Assembly: GCF_051912845.1 (NCBI RefSeq)
Contig: NZ_JBNCBU010000001.1
Coordinates: forward strand, 1,116,001-1,180,000
Direction of reading: 5' to 3'
Origin: Tsuneonella sediminis
Lineage (GTDB): Bacteria > Pseudomonadota > Alphaproteobacteria > Sphingomonadales > Sphingomonadaceae
DNA length: 64,000 bases
The translations under genes and the position numbers were made by a program. The notes under the pieces are model-generated. The model was not told where the DNA came from. It did not search any database and worked only from the letters and a program-made list of their open reading frames with translations. Below are positions 43,527 through 50,615 of the stretch, piece by piece (position 1 is the first letter of the stretch; the number at the start of each line of letters is the position of its first letter).

Positions 43527-44681
43527 ATGCGCCAGATAGAGATCACGCCCGTCGCCAGCAAGCGCGACCGCCGCGAATTCGTCGATCTCGCTTATCGACT
43601 GAATGGATCGGACCCCAACTGGGTCGCGCCGCTGCGGACCGAGGCGGTCGAACTCGTCACCCCGGGCCGCAATCCGTTTTTCGCCCATGCCGACGTCGAA
43701 CTGATGCTCGCGCGCGAAGGCGGCCGTGTCGTGGGGCGCATCTCGGCGCACATCGACCGCCTCGCGCTGGCCCAGCCGGCCGAACAGGGCATGGGGCCGG
43801 GTACCGGCAATTGGGGCCTGCTCGAGGCGGAGGACGAGGGCGTGGCCCACGCCCTGATCACCCGCGCCGAGGCCTGGCTGCGCGAGCGTGGGACGACGCG
43901 GGTCCTTGCCCCGCTGAGCATGTCGATCTGGGAGGAACCCGGTCAGCTCGTGCGCGGGCACGATCATCCGCCGACGGTCATGATGGGGCACCAGCCCCGC
44001 CGCTACGCCGACTGGATCGAAAGCATCGGCGGCTACGAGCCTGCAAAGTCGCTCCTGACCTACGAGCTCGACGTCCGGAAGGATTTCCCGCCGCTGATCC
44101 AGCGGATCATCGCGGCCGGAGAGCGCAACGAGCGCATTCGCATCCGCAAGGTCGAGAAGGCGAAATTCGACGAGGAAGCCCGCCTGATCCTCGAGATTCT
44201 CAACGATGCCTGGTCGGACAACTGGGGCTTCGTCCCGTTTACCGAGGCCGAGATCGCCTACGCGGGCAGGAAATTCAGGCCGATCGTCTTCGAAGACCTG
44301 ATCATGGTCGCCGAATACGACGGCGAGCCGGTCGCATTCATGATGACCCTCCCCGACCTCAACGAGGCGATCGCACCCCTCAAGGGCCGCCTCTTCCCCT
44401 TCGGCTGGGCGAAGCTCCTGTGGTGGCTGCGCAGGCCGAGGGTCCGAACGATGCGCGTCCCCCTGATGGGGGTGAAGAAGAAGCTCCAGTCGTCGCGGAT
44501 GGCGAGCCAGCTGGCTTTCATGATGATCGAGCACATCAGGCGGGCGGCGGTCACGCGATATGGTGCGACCCGCGGCGAGATCGGCTGGATCCTCGAGGAC
44601 AACCAGGGAATGATAGCGATCGCCGATGCTATCGACAGCCACGTCAACCGCGAATACGTGATATACGGCAAGGCACTCTGA
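43527..44681 (+). CDS. GNAT-like protein of unknown substrate
   Basis: 384-residue cytoplasmic protein with acyltransferase-like features. The N-terminal half has RREFVDLAYRLNGSDPNWVAPL and DVELMLAREGGRVVGRISAHID, the latter a GNAT beta-strand pattern. The C-terminal half has EIAYAGRKFRPIVFEDLIMVAEYDGEPVAFMMTLPDLNEA and an ending (RGEIGWILEDNQGMIAIADAIDSHVNREYVIYGK) resembling a second GNAT domain. Homologues are common in sphingomonads and are often mis-annotated as dATP pyrophosphohydrolase. ATG 43527 was chosen; an upstream ATG at 43488 adds 13 residues. Confidence 0.75.
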   Translation: MRQIEITPVASKRDRREFVDLAYRLNGSDPNWVAPLRTEAVELVTPGRNPFFAHADVELMLAREGGRVVGRISAHIDRLALAQPAEQGMGPGTGNWGLLEAEDEGVAHALITRAEAWLRERGTTRVLAPLSMSIWEEPGQLVRGHDHPPTVMMGHQPRRYADWIESIGGYEPAKSLLTYELDVRKDFPPLIQRIIAAGERNERIRIRKVEKAKFDEEARLILEILNDAWSDNWGFVPFTEAEIAYAGRKFRPIVFEDLIMVAEYDGEPVAFMMTLPDLNEAIAPLKGRLFPFGWAKLLWWLRRPRVRTMRVPLMGVKKKLQSSRMASQLAFMMIEHIRRAAVTRYGATRGEIGWILEDNQGMIAIADAIDSHVNREYVIYGKAL

Positions 44682-44734
44682 GCCGGTCCGTGTGGCGCGC
44701 ACGCCACGCCGACCGCCGATCGCGTGTCGTGCCG

Positions 44735-44760
44735 GGAACCCGGCAAGCGGCTGCTCCGTT
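44735..44760 (+). promoter_or_regulatory. EcfG-type promoter before the single-domain regulator
   Basis: GGAAC (44735-44739), 17-bp spacer, CGTT (44757-44760), an exact match to the alphaproteobacterial general stress consensus GGAAC-N16/17-CGTT. It lies 53 bp before the GTG start. Confidence 0.8.
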
Positions 44761-44813
44761 CGCAGCTTGACGGGTGGCCGCATGGGCCGGACCGCGAAGA
44801 AAGCAGGAAAGAC

Positions 44814-45278
44814 GTGGCGAGGTCGGAAGCCAGCAAGAAGGGTTCCCGCAAGCTCGGGCATGTCCTCCTCGTCGAGGACGATGCGACGATCGCCGTCGCG
44901 CTCGAGGGGGCGCTGCTCGATGCGGGCGCGAAAAGCGTGACGATCTGCACCACCACCGCCGATGCGCTGGCAGCTTTGCGCAAGAACAAGCCCGACGGAC
45001 TGGTTCTCGACGTTCATCTTGCCGACCGCGACGACGGCTGGGCCTTGGCCGAACTTGTCAGCTCGGTCGGGCCCCGACCCCCGAAAATCGTGTTCTCAAC
45101 CGGAGCGCCGCAGGACATTCCTCCGCAGATCGCCGAACTCGGCCCGGTGCTCGAAAAGCCGTACGACCATGCCCAGCTTGTCGACGCGCTTTGCCGTCCG
45201 CCCCGCGACGGCCTCGTCGCCCGGCTGCGCGAAGCCCTCACCAAGAACGATCCGAGCGCCGCGTCCGCGGCAGGCTGA
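44814..45278 (+). CDS. Single-domain response regulator of the stress locus
   Basis: 154-residue receiver protein without an output domain. The pocket is complete: VEDD (20-23), phosphoacceptor Asp66 (LVLDVHL), Ser95/Thr96 (FSTGAP) and Lys115 (LEKPYD). The FSTG segment resembles the FAT-GUY motif of SdrG/MrrA-type regulators that relay phosphate in the general stress response, and HWE kinases favour such partners. GTG 44814 follows a good AGGAAAG ribosome site. An exact EcfG promoter (44735-44760) and location next to phyR support a GSR role. Symbol left blank because the orthology is inferred. Confidence 0.87.
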   Translation: MARSEASKKGSRKLGHVLLVEDDATIAVALEGALLDAGAKSVTICTTTADALAALRKNKPDGLVLDVHLADRDDGWALAELVSSVGPRPPKIVFSTGAPQDIPPQIAELGPVLEKPYDHAQLVDALCRPPRDGLVARLREALTKNDPSAASAAG

Positions 45279-45367
45279 CCCGGCGGCCGGCAGAGAGGAC
45301 CGCCTGGCCGGTCGCGCGGCGCGGCGCGGCGCGGCGCGGCGCTGGAACATGCGCTGGCCATTTAGCC

Positions 45368-45404
45368 AAAAAAAAGGCCTCCGCTCGATTTTCGAGCGGA
45401 GGCC
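45368..45404 (-). terminator. Intrinsic terminator of the minus-strand sRNA candidate
   Basis: Perfect 13-bp stem (45376-45388 with 45392-45404), 3-nt loop, followed on the minus strand by eight Ts (45375-45368). The plus direction has no T-tract. No annotated minus-strand protein gene lies upstream of it. Confidence 0.88.
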
Positions 45405-45460
45405 CTTCGGGATCGTATCACCAGCCGCTTGGACGGGAGGGGGGGTCTCGGCGGTGACAG
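45368..45460 (-). ncRNA. GsrN-like stress-response small RNA (candidate)
   Basis: Predicted about 93-nt RNA transcribed away from phyR. On the minus strand a near-consensus EcfG promoter (GGAAC at 45491-45487, N16, CATT at 45470-45467) is followed closely by a stem-loop. Its arms are 45456-45449 and 45427-45419, with one bulged U, and its 21-nt loop (45448-45428) holds seven Cs, U, CCC, GU, CC. A 14-nt linker and a strong intrinsic terminator with eight Us follow. A C-rich 5' loop able to pair with G-rich ribosome-binding sites, plus a sigma-EcfG promoter near phyR, is the architecture of Caulobacter GsrN. Both ends are estimates. Confidence 0.6.
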
Positions 45461-45486
45461 TGATAAAATGCCCGACCCGGAATCGC

Positions 45487-45491
45487 GTTCC
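45487..45491 (-). promoter_or_regulatory. -35-like GGAAC of the sRNA candidate
   Basis: GGAAC on the minus strand, 16 bp before CATT (45470-45467). The -35 is exact; the -10 has one mismatch to CGTT. An overlapping TTTTAT could serve as an alternative -10 for sigma70. Confidence 0.45.
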
Positions 45492-45681
45492 CGGTGCGGC
45501 GAAAAAATTTCCGCTCTCCCGACATTTTTCGGCTAACTGTCTGATTCAAGGGTGTTTTCTACCCTCGCTTTGGTCGATCAGCCGCCGCCGGCGAAACCAT
45601 TTGGACAGGATCGGCCACACATCGGAGCCACGCGCGGATCGCGGTTAAAGATGGGCCGGAAAACATTGTCGGCATGGCGGC

Positions 45682-45706
45682 GGAACCATACGGGGGGGGC
45701 CACGTT
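45682..45706 (+). promoter_or_regulatory. EcfG-type promoter of phyR
   Basis: GGAAC (45682-45686), 16-bp spacer containing eight Gs, CGTT (45703-45706). It is an exact consensus match, 31 bp before the phyR ATG. Confidence 0.85.
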
Positions 45707-45737
45707 CTGTGCGCAGTAATCAACGGGAAGGGAACGC

Positions 45738-46532
45738 ATGTCGCTCGGGGATCAAGTCGCCGCCAATCTGCCTTATCTGCGCCGGTACGCCCGCGCCCTC
45801 ACCGGGTCCCAACAGACCGGTGACGCGTTCGTACGCGCTACTCTGGAAGCCGCGCTGGCCGACGAGGGGCTAAAGGCCTCGCTGTCGAAAGGCCGGGTTC
45901 CGCTCTACAAGGCCTTCAACAAGGTCTGGTCGAGTGCATACATGGAAGTCGCGGATGCCGGCGGCAGCGGCGGCATGCACGAGGCGGCCGCCCAGGATCG
46001 CCTGCGCGCGATCACGCCGCTCAATCGCCAGGCCCTGCTGCTGACGACGCTCGAGGATTTTTCCGTCCCCGAAGCGGCCGAGATCATGGACATGGACGAG
46101 GCCGATATCGAAACGATGGTCAAGCAGGCCGTCGAGGAGATCGATCGCGAATCGGCCACCAGTGTCCTTATCATCGAAGACGAGCCGCTGATCTCGATGC
46201 AGCTCGAAGACCTCGTCCGCTCCCTCGGTCACGACATCTGCGGCACGGCGGCAACTCGCACCCAGGCGCAGGAAGTCGTCGCGGAACGAACTCCGGGCCT
46301 CGTCCTTGCCGATATCCAGCTTGCCGACGGGTCGTCAGGACTCGACGCGGTCGACGACATCCTCGCGATCGACAGCGTGCCGGTGATCTTCATCACCGCG
46401 TATCCCGAACGGCTTCTCACCGGCGACCGGCCCGAGCCGACATACCTCGTCACCAAGCCGTTCCAGGAATCGACCGTGCGCGCGGCGATCAGCCAGGCGC
46501 TGTTCTTCGGATCGAGCCGCCCGATCGGCTGA
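45738..46532 (+). CDS. phyR: General stress response regulator PhyR
   Basis: 264-residue anti-anti-sigma response regulator. The N-terminal sigma-factor-like domain (about 1-135; GDQVAANLPYLRRYARALTGSQQTGDAFVR and LNRQALLLTTLEDFSVPEAAEIM) mimics EcfG regions 2 and 4. The C-terminal receiver has acidic IEDE (146-149), phosphoacceptor Asp192 (LADIQL) and Lys240 (VTKPF). When phosphorylated it sequesters NepR and frees EcfG. GGGAAGGGA precedes the ATG and an EcfG promoter lies upstream, giving positive feedback. A bidirectional terminator separates it from the convergent kinase. Confidence 0.96.
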   Translation: MSLGDQVAANLPYLRRYARALTGSQQTGDAFVRATLEAALADEGLKASLSKGRVPLYKAFNKVWSSAYMEVADAGGSGGMHEAAAQDRLRAITPLNRQALLLTTLEDFSVPEAAEIMDMDEADIETMVKQAVEEIDRESATSVLIIEDEPLISMQLEDLVRSLGHDICGTAATRTQAQEVVAERTPGLVLADIQLADGSSGLDAVDDILAIDSVPVIFITAYPERLLTGDRPEPTYLVTKPFQESTVRAAISQALFFGSSRPIG

Positions 46533-46554
46533 CGCGCACGAACCTGCCGATCAC

Positions 46555-46582
46555 GAAAGGGAGCGCCTCGGCGCTCCCTTTC
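46555..46582. terminator. Bidirectional terminator between phyR and the kinase
   Basis: 12-bp stem (46555-46566 with 46571-46582) with loop CTCG. A/T-rich outer stem ends give TTTC in the plus direction and TTTCG in the minus direction. It is placed 22 bp after phyR and 23 bp after the kinase gene. Confidence 0.75.
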
Positions 46583-46605
46583 TTGCGGCCCTGCGGCGAC
46601 CGACC

Positions 46606-48300
46606 CTAGGATTTCGGCGCGAGTCGCCTGCGGGCGCGCATCTCGAATTCGCTCGGCACCCGCACGGGCACGTAGAGCGTGCATGTGACCCCGCCCTCCT
46701 CGAACCGCAGGTCGACCGGGTGGCGCAGTTCATGGGCGACGATCTTCTCGATCAAGTCGGTACCGAAGCCGCGGGGGCGATGGGACGGCACCGGCGGACC
46801 GCCGCTTTCGACCCAGCGCACGCTGGCCAGATCGTCGCGGTCGAGCGCCCAGGTGATCCGTACCTTCCCCTCCGGCGCGGACAGGGCGCCATACTTGGTC
46901 GCGTTGGTCGCGAGTTCGTGGATCGCCAGGCCCAGCGAGAGCGCGTCGTTAGGCGCGAGTTCGACCGTCGGCCCCGCCATCTCGATCGACCCCTCGCTCC
47001 GGGCATAGGGCACCAATTCCGCCTCGATCACCGAGCCGATCGGCGTGGTCCCCCAGTCCGACTGGGTGAGAAGGTCGTGCGTGGCCGACAGCGCCCGGAT
47101 GCGGCCGTCGATTCCCTCCGCGAAATCGTCGAGGTTGGTCGCCCGGCGCCGCGTCAGACTGACGATCGACAGGACGTTGGCGAGCGTGTTCTTGACGCGG
47201 TGATTGAGTTCGCGAGTCAGCGTGTCGCGGATCGAGTTCTGTTCAGCCAGCCAGTCGAGCGACGCCTGATCTTCGATCGCCTGCTGGGTCAGCAACCGGG
47301 CGACAATCATCAGCAGGCTGGCCACGAGCAAGCCGAACAGCAGCGTGAGCATCGACAGCATCGAGAGCGACGACCCGCGCGCGGATTCGACCTCGAGCAA
47401 CATCGTGCGGTTGGCGACTGAGACGATCTTCTCGAAGGTTCGTCCGCTCCTTGCGTCGCCCCTGATCTCGGCAAGAAGGGCGTCAGGCGTGTCCTTGTCT
47501 CCGTCGTAGAGCCGGATGCCGAAGCCCCGGCGGGTCTCGAGCTGAAGCGCCGATGCAAGGAAATCGCGCGCATTGAACGGGCTGTAGATGAACCCCTTGA
47601 GCTCGCGCCCGCCGGCGATCTGGTCGAACACGGGCATATAGATCAGGAAACCGGGCGACGGGGTGTCGCCCTCCTGGACAAGCACGATCCGCCCGCTGGC
47701 GGTCGGCCGCACGGTCCGCTCGGATTCGTCCATCGCCTCGCGCCGGTTCTCCTCCGAGTACATATCGAACCCGAGTGCGCGCCGGTTGCGCTCGGTATCG
47801 GGCAGGAGGTAGGTCACCGGCACCATCTGTGCGCGGTCAGGCGATGGCGCGGGTCGCACCTTGGGCATGCCGGGAACCTCGGCTGCCAGCCGCCGCTCGT
47901 AGTCGGCGATCTCCCGCGGGCTGATCGCCTCGGCCCACCCGATGCCTTCCGCACCGCGGTAATCGGCATCGAGCCGCAGTTCGCTGACGAAGCGGCGGAA
48001 CAGGCTCGACGGAACGTCTTCCACTGTTCCGAACAGCGCGGCCCCCGCGCGAAGATACGCCGAGGATGTGTTGGCCCTGCGTTCGATCGCCGAGCCGACG
48101 GCCTGCGCGGTTTCCGAGAGACGCGCTTCCTCGCGCCGCAGCTCGCCCCGCTCGATGGCGAACACGCTCAGCGCCGTGATCGCCGCGATAAGCAGAAAGA
48201 TGGCCACCGGAGTGGCGCGCGGGTAGAATACCAGCCAGCGGCGCGATCGCCGACGGCTGCCAAATGTCCGGTCGATGGTACTGCTCTCTATGATACCCAC
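46606..48300 (-). CDS. CHASE-domain HWE histidine kinase of the stress locus
   Basis: 564-residue membrane sensor kinase. TM1 spans about 30-49, a periplasmic CHASE domain about 55-305 (ending before TM2 at 313-334), and the cytoplasmic HWE kinase follows with His367 (ELNHRVKN), HELATNATKYGAL (461-473), WVES (496-499) and GFGTDL (511-516). CHASE domains sense small ligands outside the membrane. Position beside phyR and nepR-ecfG makes it the likely PhyR kinase, equivalent in role to PhyP/PhyK of other alphaproteobacteria. It faces a near-consensus EcfG promoter that overlaps the nepR promoter. Confidence 0.92.
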   Translation of the reverse strand: MGIIESSTIDRTFGSRRRSRRWLVFYPRATPVAIFLLIAAITALSVFAIERGELRREEARLSETAQAVGSAIERRANTSSAYLRAGAALFGTVEDVPSSLFRRFVSELRLDADYRGAEGIGWAEAISPREIADYERRLAAEVPGMPKVRPAPSPDRAQMVPVTYLLPDTERNRRALGFDMYSEENRREAMDESERTVRPTASGRIVLVQEGDTPSPGFLIYMPVFDQIAGGRELKGFIYSPFNARDFLASALQLETRRGFGIRLYDGDKDTPDALLAEIRGDARSGRTFEKIVSVANRTMLLEVESARGSSLSMLSMLTLLFGLLVASLLMIVARLLTQQAIEDQASLDWLAEQNSIRDTLTRELNHRVKNTLANVLSIVSLTRRRATNLDDFAEGIDGRIRALSATHDLLTQSDWGTTPIGSVIEAELVPYARSEGSIEMAGPTVELAPNDALSLGLAIHELATNATKYGALSAPEGKVRITWALDRDDLASVRWVESGGPPVPSHRPRGFGTDLIEKIVAHELRHPVDLRFEEGGVTCTLYVPVRVPSEFEMRARRRLAPKS

Positions 48301-48338
48301 CCCGCATGCGCCCGGCGCAGGAGCGGGCAGGCATCAGG

Positions 48339-48363
48339 GGAACCAAGTCCGCGGCAGATCGTT
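48339..48363 (+). promoter_or_regulatory. EcfG-type promoter of nepR-ecfG
   Basis: GGAAC (48339-48343), 16-bp spacer, CGTT (48360-48363). It is an exact match with the same spacing as the phyR promoter. It predicts a 5' leader of about 100 nt before the proposed nepR TTG. Confidence 0.82.
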
Positions 48364-48365
48364 CC
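48341..48365 (-). promoter_or_regulatory. Opposed EcfG-like promoter facing the CHASE-HWE kinase
   Basis: On the minus strand GGAAC (48365-48361), 16-bp spacer, GGTT (48344-48341), one mismatch from consensus. It overlaps the nepR promoter almost completely, forming a quasi-palindrome. It ends 41 bp before the kinase ATG. Confidence 0.55.
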
Positions 48366-48470
48366 CCGGTTCTACGGGTTCGTTCCCCTGGCCCGCATCC
48401 ATTGGGGTGCGGCCCCGGGGCAATATTGTTTTTTGACGACACAATTCTGATTCATGGGCGGGAACCGACA

Positions 48471-48662
48471 TTGAACAAACGCACATCCGCTTCGAAGGGC
48501 AAAGGGGACGATAAGATTACTCCGGCAACAGCAAGACGTGGCGACGGACCCGGATCACCGGGGTGGGCTAGCGGGCTGCGCCAGCTCTACGATTCGGTCG
48601 TCGATGAACCCCTGCCCGATACGTTCAAGGACCTCCTGTCGAAGCTGGACAGCAAGAACTGA
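48471..48662 (+). CDS. nepR: Anti-sigma factor NepR
   Basis: 63-residue anti-sigma factor that holds EcfG inactive until PhyR-P binds it. The disordered basic N-terminus (NKRTSASKGKGDDKITPATARRGDG) is followed by the NepR helix motif WASGLRQLYDSVVDEPLPDTFKDLLSKLD. No in-frame ATG exists between the promoter and the conserved region. TTG 48471, preceded by GGGAA about 8 bp away, is the best start; other TTGs lie at 48402 and 48426. The stop shares a base with the ecfG ATG (TGATG), so the two are translationally coupled. Confidence 0.86.
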   Translation: MNKRTSASKGKGDDKITPATARRGDGPGSPGWASGLRQLYDSVVDEPLPDTFKDLLSKLDSKN

Positions 48663-49273
48663 TGGCCGAGCATAAGCGTACGGTCTCCGAGCAGGCCGAC
48701 TTCAAGCGCGAGCTCACCGAGGTGGTGCCGCATCTGCGCGCTTTCGCGCGCGGCCTTTGCGGGCGTCCTGACATGGCCGACGACCTGGTCCAAGAAACGC
48801 TGCTCAAGGCCTGGGCGGCGCAGGAGCGGTTCGAACCGGGCACGAGCATGCGGGCCTGGACCTTCGTGATCCTTCGCAACGCTTATCTCACCGACATGCG
48901 GCGCAACCGGTTCAGGGGCGATTTTGACGAGAACGTCGCCGAGCGGATCCTTACCGCCCCCGCTGGGCAGGAGGAACCGATCCACCTGTCCGACATGCGC
49001 CGTGCGCTGCTGACCCTTCCGCCCGAGCGCCGCGAGGCGCTGCTGCTGGTGGGCGCGGGCGGCTTCAGCTACGAGGAGGCGGCCAACATCTGCGGCTGCG
49101 CGGTGGGCACGATCAAGAGCCGGGTGGGCCGGGCGCGCGCAGCGCTGACCCAGATGCTCGACGAGGGCGCGATCCCCCAGCGCTCGATCGACGATGAAAG
49201 CGCGCATCGCGCCATTCTCGAGGAGCTCGACGAGGTGGCCGCCGGAAACGGAGTGAGCGAACCGACCCGGTGA
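48662..49273 (+). CDS. ecfG: General stress sigma factor EcfG
   Basis: 203-residue ECF sigma factor of the EcfG group. Region 2 includes LRAFARGLCGRPDMADDLVQETLLKAWAAQERFEPGTSMRAWTFVILRNAY, and region 4 is LPPERREALLLVGAGGFSYEEAANICGCAVGTIKSRVGRARAAL. It directs transcription from GGAAC-N16/17-CGTT promoters. Its start overlaps the nepR stop. Three exact copies of its consensus lie in this locus, so the circuit looks autoregulated. Confidence 0.96.
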   Translation: MAEHKRTVSEQADFKRELTEVVPHLRAFARGLCGRPDMADDLVQETLLKAWAAQERFEPGTSMRAWTFVILRNAYLTDMRRNRFRGDFDENVAERILTAPAGQEEPIHLSDMRRALLTLPPERREALLLVGAGGFSYEEAANICGCAVGTIKSRVGRARAALTQMLDEGAIPQRSIDDESAHRAILEELDEVAAGNGVSEPTR

Positions 49274-49352
49274 CGCGACGCGCACGCTGGCGGCTTGAAG
49301 AGCAGCGCACTTCCCGCCAAAATCGCGGTCCATCCCGGGGGCTCATGAATCC

Positions 49353-50549
49353 GTGACCGAAGCGCGTCCCACTGAACCGACCGCACCGCCGCCGCCACAG
49401 CCGCCGCGCGTCAGGGCGCGCACGGCGCGGATGACGTTCGCCGCGCAGGAATTGCGGTTGATTTCCGCGCTTGTCGTGATCCTCGGCGTGGGACTGTTCC
49501 TCGCCCTGCCGTTCGTGCTGTCGATCGGCTCGGTGGTGTTCCTGCCGGTCGTCACCGCCCTCATCCTCACGATCGTGCTCTCCCCCCTCGCCGACAAGCT
49601 GTCGGCATGGGGCCTGCCCAACGTCCTCGCCTCGCTGACTGCCCTGCTCGTCATGCTGGCGGTGATCGTGCTTGCCGCGATGCTGATCCTGCAACCGGCC
49701 ATCGACCTGTTCGATTCGCTCCCCGCGATCGTCAACAAGCTCGGCGAGCGCTTCGCCGACCTGCAGCAGGAGTTCTACTGGCTCGGCGAGGCGAACCGGC
49801 AGATCGCCGAATTGACCGGCGACAAGAGCCGCGAGGTCGTGGTCGCGACCCCTTCGATGATCGAGGAATTCGCCTATGCGACGCCCAGCGTCGTACTCGA
49901 GACCCTGCTGACGTTCCTCATGGCGTTCTTCATGGTCGAAGCGCGGGTCCGGATGCGCCGGCGCCTTCTCCTCGAGAGGAGCGACTTCGGTGCGAGCATC
50001 AAGGCCGCGCGCGTGATCCGCGAGGTGCAGGACCGGGTCGCCGCTTACATCCTGACCGTCACGTGGATAAACGCGGGCGTCGGAGTCGTCGTCGCGCTGG
50101 GTGCGTGGGCGCTAGGGCTCGAGGCACCCGTCATGTGGGGCGGCCTTGCCGCCATCCTCAATTTCCTGCCTTACATCGGCCCGCTGACAATGGTCGGCGT
50201 ACTCGCGTTGTTTGGCGTGGGGACGGCGGACACGGTCATCCTCGGGATCATACCGGCCGCTGCATATCTTGCCCTCCACGCCGTCGAATCGAACGTGATC
50301 ACGCCCTCGATCCTCGGCAAGCGTTTCACCATGAACCCGGTGATGATCCTGATCGCGCTGAGTTACTTCACCTGGATCTGGGGCGTGCTGGGCGCGCTCC
50401 TCTCGGTCCCGATTCTGCTGACGCTCACGGCGTTCTTCGACCACGTCGGCCGGCCGAACCTGGTTGGTTTCCTGTTCGGGGAGCCACTGTTCGGCGATCC
50501 TGTGACCGGCGATCCGGTGGAAGACATTCCCGACCCCCGGGCCGGATGA
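49353..50549 (+). CDS. AI-2E family transporter (PerM-like permease)
   Basis: 398-residue polytopic membrane protein of the AI-2E/PerM family. N-terminal Pro-rich cytoplasmic residues are followed by paired helices (about 35-55, 60-110), a central soluble segment (about 125-175) and C-terminal helices with the conserved AILNFLPYIGP and ESNVITPSILGKRFTMNPVMILIAL. Members export small molecules or act as Na+/H+ antiporters; the substrate here is unknown. It starts at GTG 49353, 79 bp after ecfG, and may be co-transcribed with it. Confidence 0.88.
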   Translation: MTEARPTEPTAPPPPQPPRVRARTARMTFAAQELRLISALVVILGVGLFLALPFVLSIGSVVFLPVVTALILTIVLSPLADKLSAWGLPNVLASLTALLVMLAVIVLAAMLILQPAIDLFDSLPAIVNKLGERFADLQQEFYWLGEANRQIAELTGDKSREVVVATPSMIEEFAYATPSVVLETLLTFLMAFFMVEARVRMRRRLLLERSDFGASIKAARVIREVQDRVAAYILTVTWINAGVGVVVALGAWALGLEAPVMWGGLAAILNFLPYIGPLTMVGVLALFGVGTADTVILGIIPAAAYLALHAVESNVITPSILGKRFTMNPVMILIALSYFTWIWGVLGALLSVPILLTLTAFFDHVGRPNLVGFLFGEPLFGDPVTGDPVEDIPDPRAG

Positions 50550-50615
50550 ACCGACGGCCCGCCCCCCGGTGACGGGGAACGGGCCGTGCGAAAGGAACCA
50601 GCGATCAGCGGCCGG

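Larger units (their letters stand above)
45279..45737. other. 459-bp intergenic region: sRNA candidate and phyR promoter
   Basis: No plus-strand gene is visible. The minus strand holds a candidate sRNA (45368-45460) ending in a strong terminator, and the right-hand end holds the EcfG promoter of phyR. A GCGGC-rich microrepeat (five tandem GGCGC-like units) lies at 45319-45342. A 35-codon minus-strand frame (45418-45525) overlaps the sRNA but lacks a ribosome site. Confidence 0.7.

Noticed and set aside
45319..45342. Tandem GGCGC-like microrepeat after the stress regulator gene
   Set aside because: Short simple-sequence run in a GC-rich genome. It might vary in length, but no function is supported.
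45418..45525. A 35-codon minus-strand frame ending just before the orphan terminator
   Set aside because: It could be a small protein gene, but no ribosome-binding site is visible and the RNA hairpin with C-rich loop explains the sequence better. Not excluded by data.
48306..48470. Longer nepR start at ATG 48306
   Set aside because: It lies upstream of the EcfG promoter, and the added residues do not resemble NepR N-termini.
50555..50588. GC-rich inverted repeat between the AI-2E permease and sodB
   Set aside because: Arms (about 8 bp) and an inner stem exist, but there is no T-tract on either strand. Too weak to call a terminator.
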